From Tubiluchus corallicola (lineage: Eukaryota > Priapulida > Priapulimorpha > Priapulimorphida > Tubiluchidae): a stretch of 64,000 nucleotides of DNA. The position numbers and the translations under genes are program-made. The notes below the pieces were generated by a model. That model did no database searches. It was not told the DNA's origin and worked only from the letters and a program-made list of their open reading frames with translations. Shown piece after piece: positions 1-15,713 of this stretch (the first letter of the stretch is position 1; the number at the start of each line of letters is the position of its first letter). The stretch covers positions 124,001 to 188,000 of the forward strand of contig JAQGDQ010000156.1 of the NCBI GenBank assembly GCA_030141605.1, in the 5' to 3' direction.

Positions 1-136
1 ATTGAGAGACAAGTAAAGAGTGAATCAACTGTTACTGCCGTTAGGGAAGTTGTCGTTAATGTTCCCGCAGAAGAAGTCGTAAACAAGACTGTCTTTGTGA
101 CGGTGGTGCGCAATGCCTGGGAACTGGCTAATCCCG
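1..136 (+). CDS. exon 1 (3' part of a type A exon)
   Basis: The window opens inside a type A exon, frame 1. The end is diagnostic: Ala-Trp-Glu-Leu-Ala-Asn-Pro, then the first base of a Gly codon and a GT donor, as at the end of nearly every type A exon. It supplies the first strand and Trp helix of a unit that exon 2 completes. The 193-bp intron that follows has nothing notable. Confidence 0.85.
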
Positions 137-3100
137 GTATTTACTAATCATCTTAGAAAACATTAATTCTAAAATTACATTTTTCTAGTAAATTTTAAGG
201 GAATATAGAAAATTTCTCTTTATTTAAGTTACCTTTACAACATGGGCGACTTTGTTTAGTAGAATAGTGCAATTGTTTTTGTGCATTAGCGAATGTGGAG
301 ATTTTTATACTTCACATTAATTGTCCTAGGATCCGAAGCCTCAGTCAACGTTACATCTGAACAGATTGGTGTATCCGACACGGGCAGTCCTGTTGTCATT
401 ATCCGCTATGTAGTGCTTCTCGATAGACAAGGTCATATACAGGAATCAGCACCTCCTAGTAGACAGTTATTGGCTTCATTGCTCACCAATAATCTGGGTT
501 TGACACTGTGTGATGACTGCGATGTCTCGACGGTAATTCGTCAGATGATTTTATTTATTAGGTTATGCTACATAGTAAAATAATATAGAATTGAAAGCAT
601 GATTTTACGTGTTGGCAACATGTTGTCCATATTCATGATTCAAAGTGAAATCATTGTAATTGCCCGTGTACACTATAATATCTTATACATTATTATACAC
701 ATTATTATGTATACATGGCCGATTTCCATAACAAAGTACATTGTTTCGATACTCAAGTTTAGTATGCCATTTAAATACCTTTGGCTTTCACAAGTTCACT
801 CATGCACAAGTTTAGTTTACACATAGTTCTATTGTAATATGATAGCGATTACAATATGGCTTGAACAAGACAGTTTTACGATTGACAGACGTTTTCCCAA
901 TGGCACATACCTTTTAGAAATCTGCAGACAATAAACGAACAGTAGACGCATTACAGTATGACTACTAGCAGTATAGATACATACGTAGCATTAATGTTCA
1001 GAATAAGAATAATATTACTATGTAAACTAATACAATAGTTAAAAGTGTTTAATAAGAAATGCAAATTTCTGTACAAGCTTAAATACTTGAATATTAACAG
1101 TTACATGCAGATGATGATTGCCATGAAGAAGCAGATAAACGAGTTCATTTGTTGACAGATTTTGAATTCTAATATTATGAGGAGTCAACAAAGTACTAAG
1201 TTTGTTTAGTAAGATATCTTGAGCCTGGTGATATAAAGAGCAACTAATGCAAAAGTTCAAGTGAAAATTAGGTCAGTTTTTATCACTCCTTATTCTTAAC
1301 GTTAAAATGTTCTGCGGTCGACAACAATAGAGATGACTGAGTAAATGAGAAGATTATTTTATGGCATTACTATAAAACCTTGAAAATTTTGTTTCTCTTT
1401 TTCAGGTTAACACGTTGTTTATTGGTTCTCCCACGTCTCAGATCAGCTTCAATGATTTGAGGAGTGCACTGAGCCAACTCTGGCAGGCTAACAATCGTCA
1501 GCGTCTTTCAGACGGTAACTGGCAACTACTGCTGACAAATTGGACGACCGGTTATCTTTCCAAGACATTTCAACCGGCCGTTCGTGTTTCATATACGCTC
1601 AGCCTTCCACCGAATGTACCTGAAGACAGTCTCATCAGACCTTCGGCCGGACAAACAGCAGCTGCTGTTCGCAACTTGGATATGGAGCTTTATCCGGCTG
1701 ATCAAATATATGAGAAGCGATATCAGTTCATGAATGCCATCCCCGGACAAGTGGACATTGTCGCAGCTGCCCAAAAACTAATTCGTGCCTGGGGAAGGGT
1801 TAAGCCTAATCAAGGTGCTCGGGTGTATGTTGTGAATGTTGCTCCAGCACAGCAACCTGATTTAACCATAGCTGATTATTATCTATTTCTGAATGACGAC
1901 GATATTGTGTCGCCCACAGACGTCTCCCCGGCCGAATTTGCAGAAATGTACCGCTATTTGAGAAGTTCGGAAGATATCATTACAATTCCGCATGCGGTAA
2001 GGCTACACGGGGCATACAGTGAGAGGAACGTAAATGAGAGTGCTTTAACGGCAGGTCTGACTCGAGCTTGGACAGCAGCTAATCCAGGTAAGCAAAACAC
2101 TTTCATAGGTTTTAATAATTTTTATTCTTGGCAATGCATACGTCTGTTTGAGTGTACGTGTTTTTGCAAACGTAGCAATCACTACAGCCAGTATTGTTAT
2201 AGCTGTTGTGCGACATTTCTTCTGCCTAGACGGTGTAGTGATTAGGGAATAAAATGAGCCGCACTGCGATGTTTTCGTAGTAAAAGATGTGCACGATTGA
2301 GGCACCACGCAAAGAAGCAAGAACTCGAGTTTATCTTGTAATTTTCTATATTTTAACTATACAATAAGCACAATAAACGAGTGCCAAATTTAGTGTTTTG
2401 TTAACATCGAGAGAAGCTGTAATTCACACCTGAATAAATATAATTACAAACGGTGATAGAATTTGAACTCATGCTATTAAGTAGAGAAACTTGCTAGAAA
2501 TTTAGAAACTAGAAGCTACTATTTCTGGCTGTGTTATTATCATCGGAAATACTTTGTTCACTGAGAATGTATATATTTTCGCATAAGAAATGTGTCAAAG
2601 ACAAAGACGACATTTATTTACTGTTACTCATTTAACAGATAATATGAGCACTAACGGCTATTTAGCAACTTACACTTACAACAATACTGGGAAGGACACA
2701 GTACGCAAACAACGAATAATATGCTGGGTATACGCCTTGGCGTTGACGGCCGCTAGACTCGAACTCAAGACTGCATGGTTACAGTCCGAAATAGGTCAGC
2801 TAACCCAGGACGAATATTTTCGACCCATCACTGTGTTCATTCTCAGATAGTGATGCTGCTGAGTGTCAGACAGTGTTTACAATATAAATACAATATAAAC
2901 AGAAATTTGCAATATATATTTCTTTTATGTAGGTGTTGTGTTTACTGTCAAAATTACTGGATATAAACCTGATAGGACGTTGACCGGCGGTGATGGTACG
3001 TCTATTGAATACGTAGTGGAAACTAGGTCCACCAGACCTGGTGTGGAGTACACGACACCAACTGCACAGCAGCTAAGTCATGCCGTGTTTGCATCAATAA

Positions 3101-6100
3101 TCGAATCTGATAAACAGAATAGCAAAGTAAGAACTTGAGATGGATTGCTTATTTTGTTGCAGAAATATTAGTAAATTTCTGACATTTACTAAAATTAGTA
3201 GTAAATATACAGTAGTAAATATACACGGTAAACTCATTTTACTTATCGATTAACTTCGTTGTTGATGATGGATGACATCGACTTTTTTTAATTCATCGGA
3301 AAAAAGAAACTCGCGGCACTGTGACACTCACTGCATGTGATTTTGTTCTCTTCCTGTCGTAATGCCACTCATATTTAGCTGTTCATATGTAGAATGATGA
3401 AATTATAGGACATTGTGTGTTTCCAGATTAGGCTATTGAGCTTTCCAGGTTATCAGTTTATTAACTTGAGCAAATTCCTGATTTTGATGCAACATATTTC
3501 AATTAAAGAGACAAATTTTCAGCATTTGTAATGTTTAAATCCTAACAATATAGCCTATTTTAGGCCAATTCTGCAAGTTGCTAATATTGTGTTGATTAAA
3601 AGAATTAGTGATTGATTATACTAGGGGACAAGTGCTTTGTAGCTGAGCTTGTTGTGCCATTGAAATTTGTAACTATTTGCTGTGGCGTGTTGATATTCAA
3701 TATTTGGTTTAAAACATCTAAGGTTTTTAGCAGCAATGGTAACCCAAGAGTAACCTTGATACAATAACTGGTTTGACAGATAAACAGTTTTAAGTTTGCT
3801 AGTTTTCATTACTTCTTAAAGTCAAATTTCCACACATTCTTGGGTTTTAGAGGTATTTAATTTGCTACAATTGTTTTTCTTAGCTTTATCCTCTGTATTT
3901 GTCAACCGAGGGTACGTCTCTGAGTATCAGAACTACTGACATTGAGGACATCCTCAGACGTGTGTGGATGGACAGAAACCGGGGTGTGTTGAGACTTCTT
4001 CCGTGGAGCGTTCGGTTGCTCACTAATTACACGACCGGATCAGTCCTCGAGGATGGCACAGTGGTCATAACTTTACACTACGAAATCACGCTACCGGATG
4101 ATTACAACATTGACGAAACCGTAGTTGAACCGGAATACTCTAGGCTGGCTTCTCAGCTTCGTCCTGCTGGCTTCAATCTTGTTTTACCCTCTGACGTGTA
4201 TGGTGAAGAATACCACTTTACCAACACAATATCTGGGTCGTTGAGCTCCCAAAGGACTGCAGACAGACTGGCTTCCGTTTGGGCGCTTGTGTTTGGTTCG
4301 GTTCCGGACAGACAGGTGAAAGTGCAGGTCTTTGTTGTTGACACTCAGCAAGAGACGGACAATGGGAATCGGCCAGTGACGACTGCTACGTATTTTCTGC
4401 GAGAAAGCGATAACATCGTGCATCCATCTCGTATCACCCCGGCCGAGTTTGCTCGCGTTCAAGAACTCACGGCCGAAGAAGATTTCGTGGACGAAGTGAG
4501 ACTTCAAAATTCGATTATTATTGATGATCCACCTTTAGAGCCGCCTGCTGAGCGTGATGAGAAATTAAGAGCAGCATTATTAAGAGCATGGCAAGAAGCA
4601 AATCCAGGTAAGCAACTAAATTTAATTTCTTTGAAATGAGTTAAATAGATTTGCTAAACAAAGTTTTTTTCTTAAACAAATGAAATAACATATGAAAAGA
4701 AGAGAAAAAAAAGAGTCTTGGCTTAAGGAATGTATTCTTACCTAATTAAGCAATCTCTTAGAACAAAGTAAGTTATAGTAGAGAGAAACAGTGATATGGT
4801 ACTTAGCTTTTGGTTAACAGACAATTGCAAATTGCCAATGGTGAACTACATCAGTAAACACAAATTTGCCATAGATATAGATTTAAAAAAAAGTTATCTC
4901 TGTAATTTTGACTAAACTTACTCTGTATCTTTGCCTAACTTATTTCTGAATAATGGTACCTACTTCTAAATCATTTTGTGCATTATAATGTCTTATTTCT
5001 GTTAGGTGCCATGATTTCTTGCCTTGTTACCGTGCAATTAATTCACAGCTAGAACATATTTCAGTGTCTTTACTGATTGCTTTCATTATTGTTTCAAGAT
5101 TTCAATGTCAGTACCACCATAATTGCATATCAACCACAGGCGACACCTACGGTGAGAATCACCTACCTTGTCGTGGTCGCCGGCACTCGCGATAGAGCGC
5201 TGGTGGAGACGCCAGATCGTGATGCACTGAATTTGTACGTTAATGCTGCACTTGGGAGAAACTTTGGCTGTTCTGTGCTGGTGTGCACGAGTACAGAGGT
5301 TTGTCGTTTAGATACTTTAGTCGTAAAGATTTTTTGTGCAATGAATTCTTTGCACTGCAAATTGGAAATATTCAAAGAAAAGGTTGTTCAACAAGGTCTT
5401 TTGTGGCATCATTAAAGCCTGTTTTATTGCCAGGAATATCCTTCTAAGATGAACCACTGAACCAGTAGAAGTGTCTCAGTCTTGTTCAGTTTAATGATCT
5501 TTGATCTATGAGGTAAGCATTCCAGGTTTACAAATGAAACCACCCCGGGTGCTTATGTTTAATGCCTTGTCACTCATTCTTATGGTTTGTAAACATTTGA
5601 AGTTTGTTTTATAAATTTAACACGTAACAAGACAGACCTGCTAACTCTCATGCATTAGGCATATGCGACATGCATTTTAAGTCTTTCATACTTGCACAAC
5701 TGCACATACATCAAATTTCAGTTCTCACGCATTCCGCAGCTTCTCATGCAAATCACCTGGATATTGTAATTATTGAACAGTGAGCACTTTTGCGCCTTCT
5801 TCATATATACAAAAGAACATGTTTACATATAAAGCGTATTGAAATATATGGAACAGCATAACAATGCGCAGTAGCATCCCAAAAATGAATTTAATTTTTT
5901 GTTTTTTTCCTTATTTTTTTGATAATTTGATTTTGATACCCGGAAAAGTAAACATTTCTAGGGCAAGAGTTCCCCACCTGCACTTTCCCACTCCCGTACC
6001 CTCGCACTGCCCCGTACCCTAGAAAGATTATCCCTGTTCTTTCTGCATATCACACTCATTTTTACATCATGTGGTTGGATTGTCTACAAAAAACGTGTTT

Positions 6101-9100
6101 AATGGGCAGTTTTTTTCTGATAGATATATCCCATTCACGTACTGGGTCGACTCTCATCGCGACTAAACACTCGAAGACTTGTTGAAGAACTGATAAATTT
6201 GTGGCAAACTACCAATCCTAAACTTAATGAGTTACCATGGAACCTTCAGCTAGTTCGCGTGCAACCCGGCCGCATGACCGTAGACGGAATACCTGTTACT
6301 ACTTACTATTACGAACTGGCACTACCTGAAGGTTACGATATTAACGCCGAACTTGAGAAGCCTAGATTTGATCAAGAAGCGAGCTTCATTCAGCCTATTG
6401 GAACTGTTCTGGTTGATCCGAGCACAGTGTACGGTGAACAGTATTATTTCCGAAACATGGTTCGTGGTCGCGTTAATTCGACTGCGGCTGCAAACGTACT
6501 AGTCAACGCCTGGGCTAAAGTACTGGCTTCTCAACTGCAGCCAAGCGACACGGCTTCTCGGGTTAGAGTTTTCGTCGTGGACAGTGCCGATGCAACGACG
6601 CCAAATAACACACGTTTTACGACGGTGATTTACTTCCTCCGTTTGAATGATGAAATAGTACATCCCGGGACAATAGATCGTGATGTACACAATCAAGTTG
6701 TGACGGTCTTACACGACGGTATCCCATCTACGCTACACGTTGTTTCGCTGGACGGTAGATTAGCACACGAGGTGGTAAACAACACCGACTTTGTAGAAGC
6801 TTTGAAGAGCTCATGGGAACAAGCTAATCCAGGTGAGTTAATGAGCATTGTTTGTTTGTTGTTTAAGGCGAAATTAAGATTCGATGCCTTGTAAATGTAG
6901 TTACTCAGTACTTTTATTTCTCAAACTCTAATTCAAATGTGCCTTTTCTTCTAATCATAATAAGATTTAAGAATTATTTATTATACTTTAAAGCATAAAA
7001 AGTGCACTTCCAAGCACCTACAGTGAATAAAAAAAAGCGTGTACACTCATGTCTCAGTTTGCCGGACAAAAGCCGGGAGACATCAGTCCGAATTTGCCGA
7101 TTGTCTGTATTTTCCAATACTAAGCTAATGTAGCAGACGCCGTGTATTAGACTTACGGTAATGTAGAATCAATTGCCTAATTTTCTCTAAGACGTCTATA
7201 CCTGTGCAAAAGTATATAAAAACCGTCGGCAATTAAGTCCTCATAATGGACTCTGAAGCACTTACATGCTGCTTAAACCACTAAACACGCTGACATACTA
7301 GTGTGTGTTGTTACATGCTGCTTGAACCACTAAACACGCTGACATACTAGTGTGTGTTATTACATGCTGCTTAGACCACTAAACACGCTGACATACTAGT
7401 GTGTGTTGTTACATGCTGCTTAAACCACTAAACACGCTGACATACTAGTGTGTGTTATTACATGCTGCTTAGACCACTAAACACGCTGACATACTAGTGT
7501 GTGTTGTTACATGCTGCTTAAACCACTAAACACGCTGACATACTAGTGTGTGTTGTTACATGCTGCTTAAACCACTAAACACGCTGACATACTAGTGTGT
7601 GTTGTTACATGCTGCTTAAACCACTAAACACACTGACATACTGGTGTGTGTTGTTACATGCTGCTTAGACCACTAAACACGCTGACATACTAGTGTGTGT
7701 TGTTACATGCTGCTTAAACCACTAAACACGCTGACATACTAGTGTGTGTTGTTACATGCTGCTTAAACCACTAAACACACTGACATACTAGTGTGTGTTG
7801 TTACATGCTGCTTAAACCACTAAAAACACTGACATACTAGTGTGTGTTGTTACATGCTGCTTAAACCACTAAAAACACTGACATACTAGTGTGTGTTGTT
7901 ACATGCTGCTTAAACCACTAAAAACACTGACATACTAGTGTGTGTTGTTACATGCTGCTGGATGCAAGCAAAGTGACGACTCATCAACTAGCGGTCGGCT
8001 CACGAAATAACGGACTGTGTCCGTAGTATGCGGGACTTCTTAACGCACCAAATTTTTTTCGGAATTTTACGATATTCGTAAAACCGAGATATGAGTGTAT
8101 TATACATTCTACAAGAAAAACGTTTTTCACTTAAAACTAATCAATGTTTTTTACAATGTGTGGAAATGCTTACTGTTGAACAGAGCAGCGCGTTGATGGT
8201 ACTAAATTATTTTTAAATCAACTTGTTTTCACTTTTGGCAAGATGAACTGGTAGCCACTTCTATTTGAATAATGTCATTTTGGTAACAGTGCAGACTCAG
8301 ATTTTATTTTGTTCCAAACAAATAACAAGAACAAAACGTCAATTTTATATCATTTAGCAGTTCTTTACTACAACATCATAGTAATTAATAAGTAAAAAGC
8401 AATTTACCTAAATAACTAATTTTAAGTGACTTAGATACGTTATTAGCCCCAAATCATGACAAACTGTAGACACTGATCAATAACTTATTAACTTATCTTA
8501 AGCACATCATAACGAAATTAAAAAGATCACTGACCTAAGTCAAACTGGTCATGTGATTAACGCAAAAAATCGCCATAAGGTGCCTAAAGCAGATGGGAAG
8601 GGGAAACCTATGTGCCAAATTTCCCACATAACATTAAACACTTATGAAAACAGTTACCGTAGATCGACAGGGCAAAGCCTATAAGTAGGTTTTTTGGATG
8701 TAGTTGCTCTCTTGCTAAACCTCTGTTAATTGTTTTATCACACTTTTTCTCTCACGTGTTTTACATTCATGTTATCTCTCTAAAATTGTCTCTCAAGTGG
8801 AAGTGCCACCTAGAAATTATTCTAGATTCTGCTGATAAGTTGCTGAAATAAAATGATAACCAGAGCAAACCATCGATTCACCACAGGTACCTAAATATTT
8901 TTTTTAATTATAGATTCGGAACTTGTTCTGTATGTGACACATTACAATACAACAGAGAGAGATGGCGCTCCCGTCACAAATGTCTTTTACGTGGTACAAG
9001 CGAGTGGCCCACAAAACACTCTCCAGCTGTATCCACCCGATGAAGATGTAGTGGCTTTAAATATTTACCTGGCTCTTGGTGGATTTGGTTGTCCATTGAA

Positions 9101-12100
9101 TGTGTGTCGTAGCAGCAAGGTATGTCAACAGCATAAGCAGTATGTGTGATTAATGTAGTTAGTGGCCTTTGGGCTGATTTTAGTGGTCACCAAAGTTACC
9201 TTTACTGCCTTTGGTTTAGTAAGTAACGATTTGTATTTCGATACAATATGTTTATCAAATTTGTTACTCTATGTAGCTACAAATGAATTCTTAAAGAATG
9301 TGAATGATCTTAACTTTGAAGAACAGATTAAATGAGAAATTATAATGATTTGTATTAAAAATAATGTTTTGATTTGCTTTTGGTAACTTAAGTATAGATG
9401 GCTATCATTTCCTGATGCCACGATCCTGATATGCCACCTACATTTTCAACATAACATGATTAGTAGATATTATTATTCCCGCTTTAATTATCATTTGATT
9501 ATCATAATTTCTTTAGTCGGTAGTTTAATTTTGAGTGCACTAAGTCCTTGCTTAACGACGCTAATGCATTCTGGCAAAATGCGATGTTAAGCGAAACTTC
9601 ATTAAACGAAACCATGATTTCCGTGGAAAATAATGTTAAAAAATTGAGAAAAGTTCCAGCTCATTCTAGAAAGAGAGCATTCTAGAAAAATGGTGAACTT
9701 GTGGTGTTATGCTTTACTCTTCTATCTTTGCAGGAATATGATCTGTATCTAGCCACAAATGACCGCACATTTACATTAGAGAGTCAGCGCTATTCACGAG
9801 CACTTCGCCTGGTTTGGGAGTCTGTGAATCCTCAACTGGTTAACGACCTACCTTGGAACATTCGCGTCACTAATGCGACAAACTACGGAATCACCTCAGA
9901 TCTAAACCAGGTAGTTAGACTTACCTACGAAGTTCTGCTACCTGTCGGATATCCAGTCGAGAGCACACTAACTGAACCTTCATTTGCACGGCTAGGAAAT
10001 CGAGTCAGGCCACTTGGTGTCACCCTGGTACAACCCGATTCTGTTTATGATGACACTTATCATTTCAATTCTATCCTTTCTGAGCACCTCAATTCAGCAG
10101 AAGTAGTTAATCTTCTGTCCAGAACGTGGTTACGTGCTTTGAACAGTAGACCGACCAGACCACCTGTCCGAAGTGCCCAGGTAGCGTTAATTAGTAGCAG
10201 AAGAGCTGAGCGGCAAGGTCGTCCCATAACTGCAACTGTTTACTTTCTCATCGTGGACGGAGACATCGTAAATCCAGCTTCAATTGACAGGCAAACTTCT
10301 GCAAGATTTCTGCGGCTGCTGCGCGAACCGGAGCCGGAACCGTCACGCGCAGAGCATGTGATAACTATAGATGGCAGATTGGATCCGAGTGTTATCAATT
10401 CCACTTTGTTTACTTCCATTCTGCAACGGAATTGGCAAGAGAGAAATCCAGGTACGAATATGTCGGTTTGTGTGAGTTTTCATTGTTTTTGCTTTGAAAC
10501 GATTTTAAAAGTTCAATTGTAACACCAATGCATGTGCAGAAAGTAAGCAGCATGTTTTGGTATTAGCTGGAATAGCTACAGTAGATCCTCCTTTCGGTAC
10601 TTTAACGGTAAAGATTTTAAATGGTTGCTCTGTTCTAATGCTGTAATAGAAACGGCAGCAGTTAAGTGTCGCATCTGCACAAAGAAATGATCTGTAAGCT
10701 TGTGTGTCAGATCTATACTTATTCTAACATGTCGACTCAGTGACGTTGGATGTTAGGCAACTCGTCAGCTTGAAAACTGGACAACATTTCGTATGCCACT
10801 TTGCATTGCGTTTCTTCAAGTAAAAAACAAACACATATCAAGTTTTGCTGAGTTTGTCATAGATATAAAGGATTAAAGATATTTCATAACCTTCTTAATT
10901 AACCTACTGGTAAGACTAGTATTTGCAGCACTTAGTCTTAGAACGTAGTCCTTCTCTGCTAGCTAGAACATCTCTGAACATAAATGAAAATGTATGATCT
11001 TTGGATACCTAATTAGCAGTCGTGTAAATACAATGCAAACATTTGTATTCTGTCTTGTCATGTGAGCAGCTATACAAGATCTTATCAGTTAGATCCCATG
11101 CGATTACGCTTCGAATTATGATAATTGTTAATGATCTTTTTCGTTTCTACAGTAAGATCTAATGGTACGATTGAGTTCCTTCCTTACACATTTTCTCACG
11201 ACTTCATTAACTGCTATGCTGTCTGCTGAAATCAAATTTGTTTACCTGTACAGTATAGTCTTTGAAATTTTGCGAATGTTTATATGTTTCCAAATGCACT
11301 TATTAAAACTGGAGTTGTTCTTTGCTCATTTAGGCAATATTTCAGCTTGTTTTAGTCTATTTTTGAGTTAAAGAAATGTTCAGCTTCATACGCTACAGTG
11401 TCATCCGGCTTTTTGTTAAGTTTTCATTATTTTTTCCAGGAAAAGTCATCGTAGTTTACGTGGTCAGATACGTCTATGATGTGGATGAAGATAACAATCC
11501 AGTGACGATCGTTTATTACGTCATTCAAACGGATGAGCCATCTTCTGTTGTTACACCTGAGCCAGGCTTGCTTGCGCAAAATCTCATAATAGCAGATTCG
11601 TCAACTACAGAAAGTCCTAGCTCACCATTCATCACTATCACCACCTCTCCAGTTACTAGCAGCTCATCAGTCACTTCTAGTTCATCTGTTTCGACAGCAG
11701 TGACATCACCAAGCACACAAATCATTCCCGAGAGCACACGTAGCACACGAGTTACTCCCGAGAGCACACCAAACACACCTGTTACTCCCCGGAGCACCCC
11801 GAGCACACGTGTTACTCCCCGGAGTACCCCGAGCACACCTGTTACTCCTCGGAGCACCCCGAGCACACCTGTTACTCCTCGAAGCACACCAAGAACCACA
11901 CCCTTTCTCTCCAGAACATCACAAACTGTTACACTGGATGGAGTTCGTGGCTCCGATGTGGATCAAGTGAAACTGGTTAATTCTCTTCAACGTGCATGGC
12001 AAGAAGTAAATCCACGTAAGTTATATAAGTGATTTTCTATTGTTTCATGCAGTAGTACTCCAAGCAGGTAACCTTACTTCTTTTTATTAGCTATCACGAC

Positions 12101-15100
12101 TTTCTTGTTTTATAATAGCTTCATTAATTACAATAATGCCACTTACATTATATGTTTCAAATGTAAATGTGCTTGTGTAAAGGGTAAAATAATTTGATGT
12201 AGTCAATAATTACATTTGGGTTACTAATTATTTAAATTTTGAGAGACTGTTCTTTTATTCCTTTTCTTTGGTTTCCTCCTGTTTTTTACGCTGATTTTTT
12301 TATTCTCGTTTCCATATTTTAAACTTTAAAAATTAGGCCACTATAGTCTATACTGATACATAAGTCCAACACTTTGAAATCTCAGTCTCAATAGCAGCAA
12401 GAGCTACTAACATCAGCACCATTTTCTTGGAGATTTGAAAAAGGAGACCCGAATGCTTCAGAATGACATCTTCAGCAGGAAGCAGGAATAAAATAAATGG
12501 CGACGTTCTAGATGCTGTCGATGTACTCAGGTTTCATTTGTTCAAATCCTCAATAAAATGGTGCTGATATAAGTGGCCGTTGTTGCATTTCTAGCAATTC
12601 ATCACACTGTTTTGGACGACAGTACAAAACTTGATTCTTTAACTCAAGATAAAAATAGAACTTTTAACTTTTATGCACCCAAAACTAACTTCTCAACAGG
12701 AGAAATCTTTTCTACATTTTTTAACCTGGTGCCCTCTCTTGGCTAAAATAAGAAATAGTATTACAACCTCTGTTTTGCTTTTTCCAATCTTTTATCTCTC
12801 ACTTTTTGCAATACATGCGAAACATTGTCATTTTATTATCAGTGACAGAAAGGCATTGCAGGTATCACTTCTAAGTTACTAACTTAATATACAGTCTGCA
12901 TGTGAAATCTGTGGACTTCGCACAAAATGTGACAACTTACCTACAAAGATGATGCGCCAGTGACTGCAACTTTTAAGTTATGCAATAAATTATTTTAATT
13001 TATAAAAACTCGTCACTATTGCTATATTAACTTTGCCCTTACTGTGAAATTCCCCGTAGCTCTAATTCGGAAAAACTTGTTTCCTAGGAAAAGTTGTTGT
13101 TGTGTACATCACACGCTTCGAGGATAGTGTGGATTCTGACGATCAACCAGTGACCGTAGTACACTATGTGGTTGAGCTAAGTGCACCTCCGGATGCTGGT
13201 CCTGTAGCAACGCCACCCGAACACGTCGTCACACAGTATGTGTACTTGGCTGCTGGAGGTTTCAACTGCCTACTTACCATATGCACAAACAGCAAGGTTG
13301 GTTGATATGAGTTTTCTACATGTGACCCATTGCAAGATTTGTTTTAGCAATAGCAGTTGGGATGAGCAGAGTTCAAACATTCGGATCAATTCGATCAATT
13401 TCTTTTATTTTGAATTGGATTAAAAACTACATTCATGAATTCGGATATTTCAGTACTTCAGTTATGCCTGGTTCTTTTGCCATTAAAGTGTTTGAACATT
13501 GTGTAGTCAACACGATTTAGCTGTAATTTCCTTTATTTAAAGAAATTATTACAGTTCTTTGTTGTAAAAGAAAATCAAGTATTGCTGGTCTGAAATTTAC
13601 TCTGATTTATTCGAAAGCCATGAGTTGCATTCAATTTGAATTGGATTTCCTGTAGTATATGCGTACATCAGTGACATCAGTTGCATTTTCGTGATCAGTT
13701 AATCTGATACTCGATTGTGATCAGTTTTAATGTGATTTTTTGTGGTATTTTACAAGAAGGCATGCTCACATGTTTATGCTTATGAGAAACCTTTGTGCCT
13801 ATGCAACAATGCCAGTAAGCACAAAGGCAGTACCATATTACTTGATTTTACCGCATAACAGAATGACATATTGCACAATTTTGTGGATTTTCTAAATATT
13901 AAATTGAGAACAGTACTTGTAAGATAATTGATTTCTATCAGCAGCCAAAAAAATAATATATAATTGGAAATAAAAACACTAATCGACTATAATTGATTGA
14001 TAGGTCTAAAGTGTTGCTCATGTGACTGCTTAGTAGACTGGTAATTTCTCAGTTTTCTATTTCTTCGCTAATAATTTTAGAAGATTTGTGTTTTATACTA
14101 AGGTAATCAATTTCCATCAGCAGCCAAAAAATAATCGATAATTGGAAATAAAAACACTAATCGACTATAATCGATTAATAGGTCTATAGTGTTGCTCATG
14201 TGACTGCTTAGTAGACTGGTAATTTCTCAGTTTTCTATTTCTTGGCTAATAATTTTAGAAGATTTGTGTTTTGTACTAAGTGAGGTGCTACTATGTTACT
14301 GGCAGTAACGATGTACTATCTTTTGCATCACTTAAATTTGTTGCAGAAGTCAACTTTGATGCTCAAAAGTTAACACAAAAAACTGGCATAGAAACAACCT
14401 GCTATACTACCTTTTGTTGTTTTTCGTTACTCAGGGTTACACATACTACGTGATTAGTGATCGTGATTCCATCGCTGTTGACAGTCAGCGTGTTCGACGG
14501 ATACTCCGCTCAGCGTGGGAGTCCATCAACCGTGACCGGCTAGTCGGAATCCCGTGGAATCTGAGGCTCGTAAACGTCTCTACTGGCTTCATCACGCGTG
14601 AAGGACGACCTGTTTTCGGACTCGAATACGAGGTTTACTTACCCGCAGAGTACGATGTGGAAACAACGTTAATAGAGCCTTCTCCCACCAGGGTTGTCCC
14701 TGCATTCCAGGAACTCGGTCTGACAGTTCTTGTGTCCCCCAGTTCTGTATACGATGACAAGTATCGATTCGTGAATGTCATTCCGGGTGAACGCCCAACG
14801 GCTGATGCTGCCGACAGGCTGGCTAACGTTTGGGCTCAAGTGTTACAAGCTCGGGAAGGTAGACCGGTACCCGTTAACGTTTATGTAGTCAGCACAGACA
14901 GATCAGACTCCCCTGACGGTGAGCCGGCTACCGTTGCCGTTTACTTCTTGTCCGTTGACAGCGAAGTGGTGCTGCCCTCTTACATCCACGAAGACGACTT
15001 TGACCGCGTGATTGACTTGCTTAATAATGAAGGCGGGGAGGAAAGATTTACACATTTGCTAACGCTGCCAGGGAGACTTAATAGTCAACTTGTAAATGAA

Positions 15101-15678
15101 ACTGCTCTCACTATTGCTTTGGAGCGCATTTGGAGGCAAGCTAATCCAGGTTTGTTTATTTTTCATGTTCTTGTACACATTTCTTGATAAGGTGCATTAA
15201 CAAACTGTAGCTGGCTGCTGTGATAGACACCATTATGAGTTTTAAGTACAGAAAATTTCAGTAATTTTGCAATATTGTCTATATCACTGTGTTCAACTCA
15301 CCAACACTTATGTATGGCCAGATTACGTAGGACGAAGTTTCCTGTACTAGTATGCAAGACCAGAGAAATTTGATTAGATGAGAACAAAAATTAACAAACT
15401 CATTATGAATCTCAAAAGTTATGAATCTCAAACTTGCTGCCACAAACTTGCTTCCAACGCACTCAAACCCGTAATGCGCTAACCGTTCAATGCTTCACAC
15501 CACAACAAATTATTAGTACAATGAACTTTAGCATAATTTTAATACAGACGAGTACGTCTGTGACGTCACACACTGTATACAGCTTATTAACACTTATGTA
15601 TTGACAAATTGAATTTGTATTAATTTTTTTGTTGTAGTATGTAAGACCAGACAAATTTCATTATATAATGACAATAAA

Positions 15679-15713
<35 letters not shown>

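Noticed and set aside
7262-7959. CRISPR array
   Set aside because: Repeats are contiguous with no unique spacers, and the context is eukaryotic.
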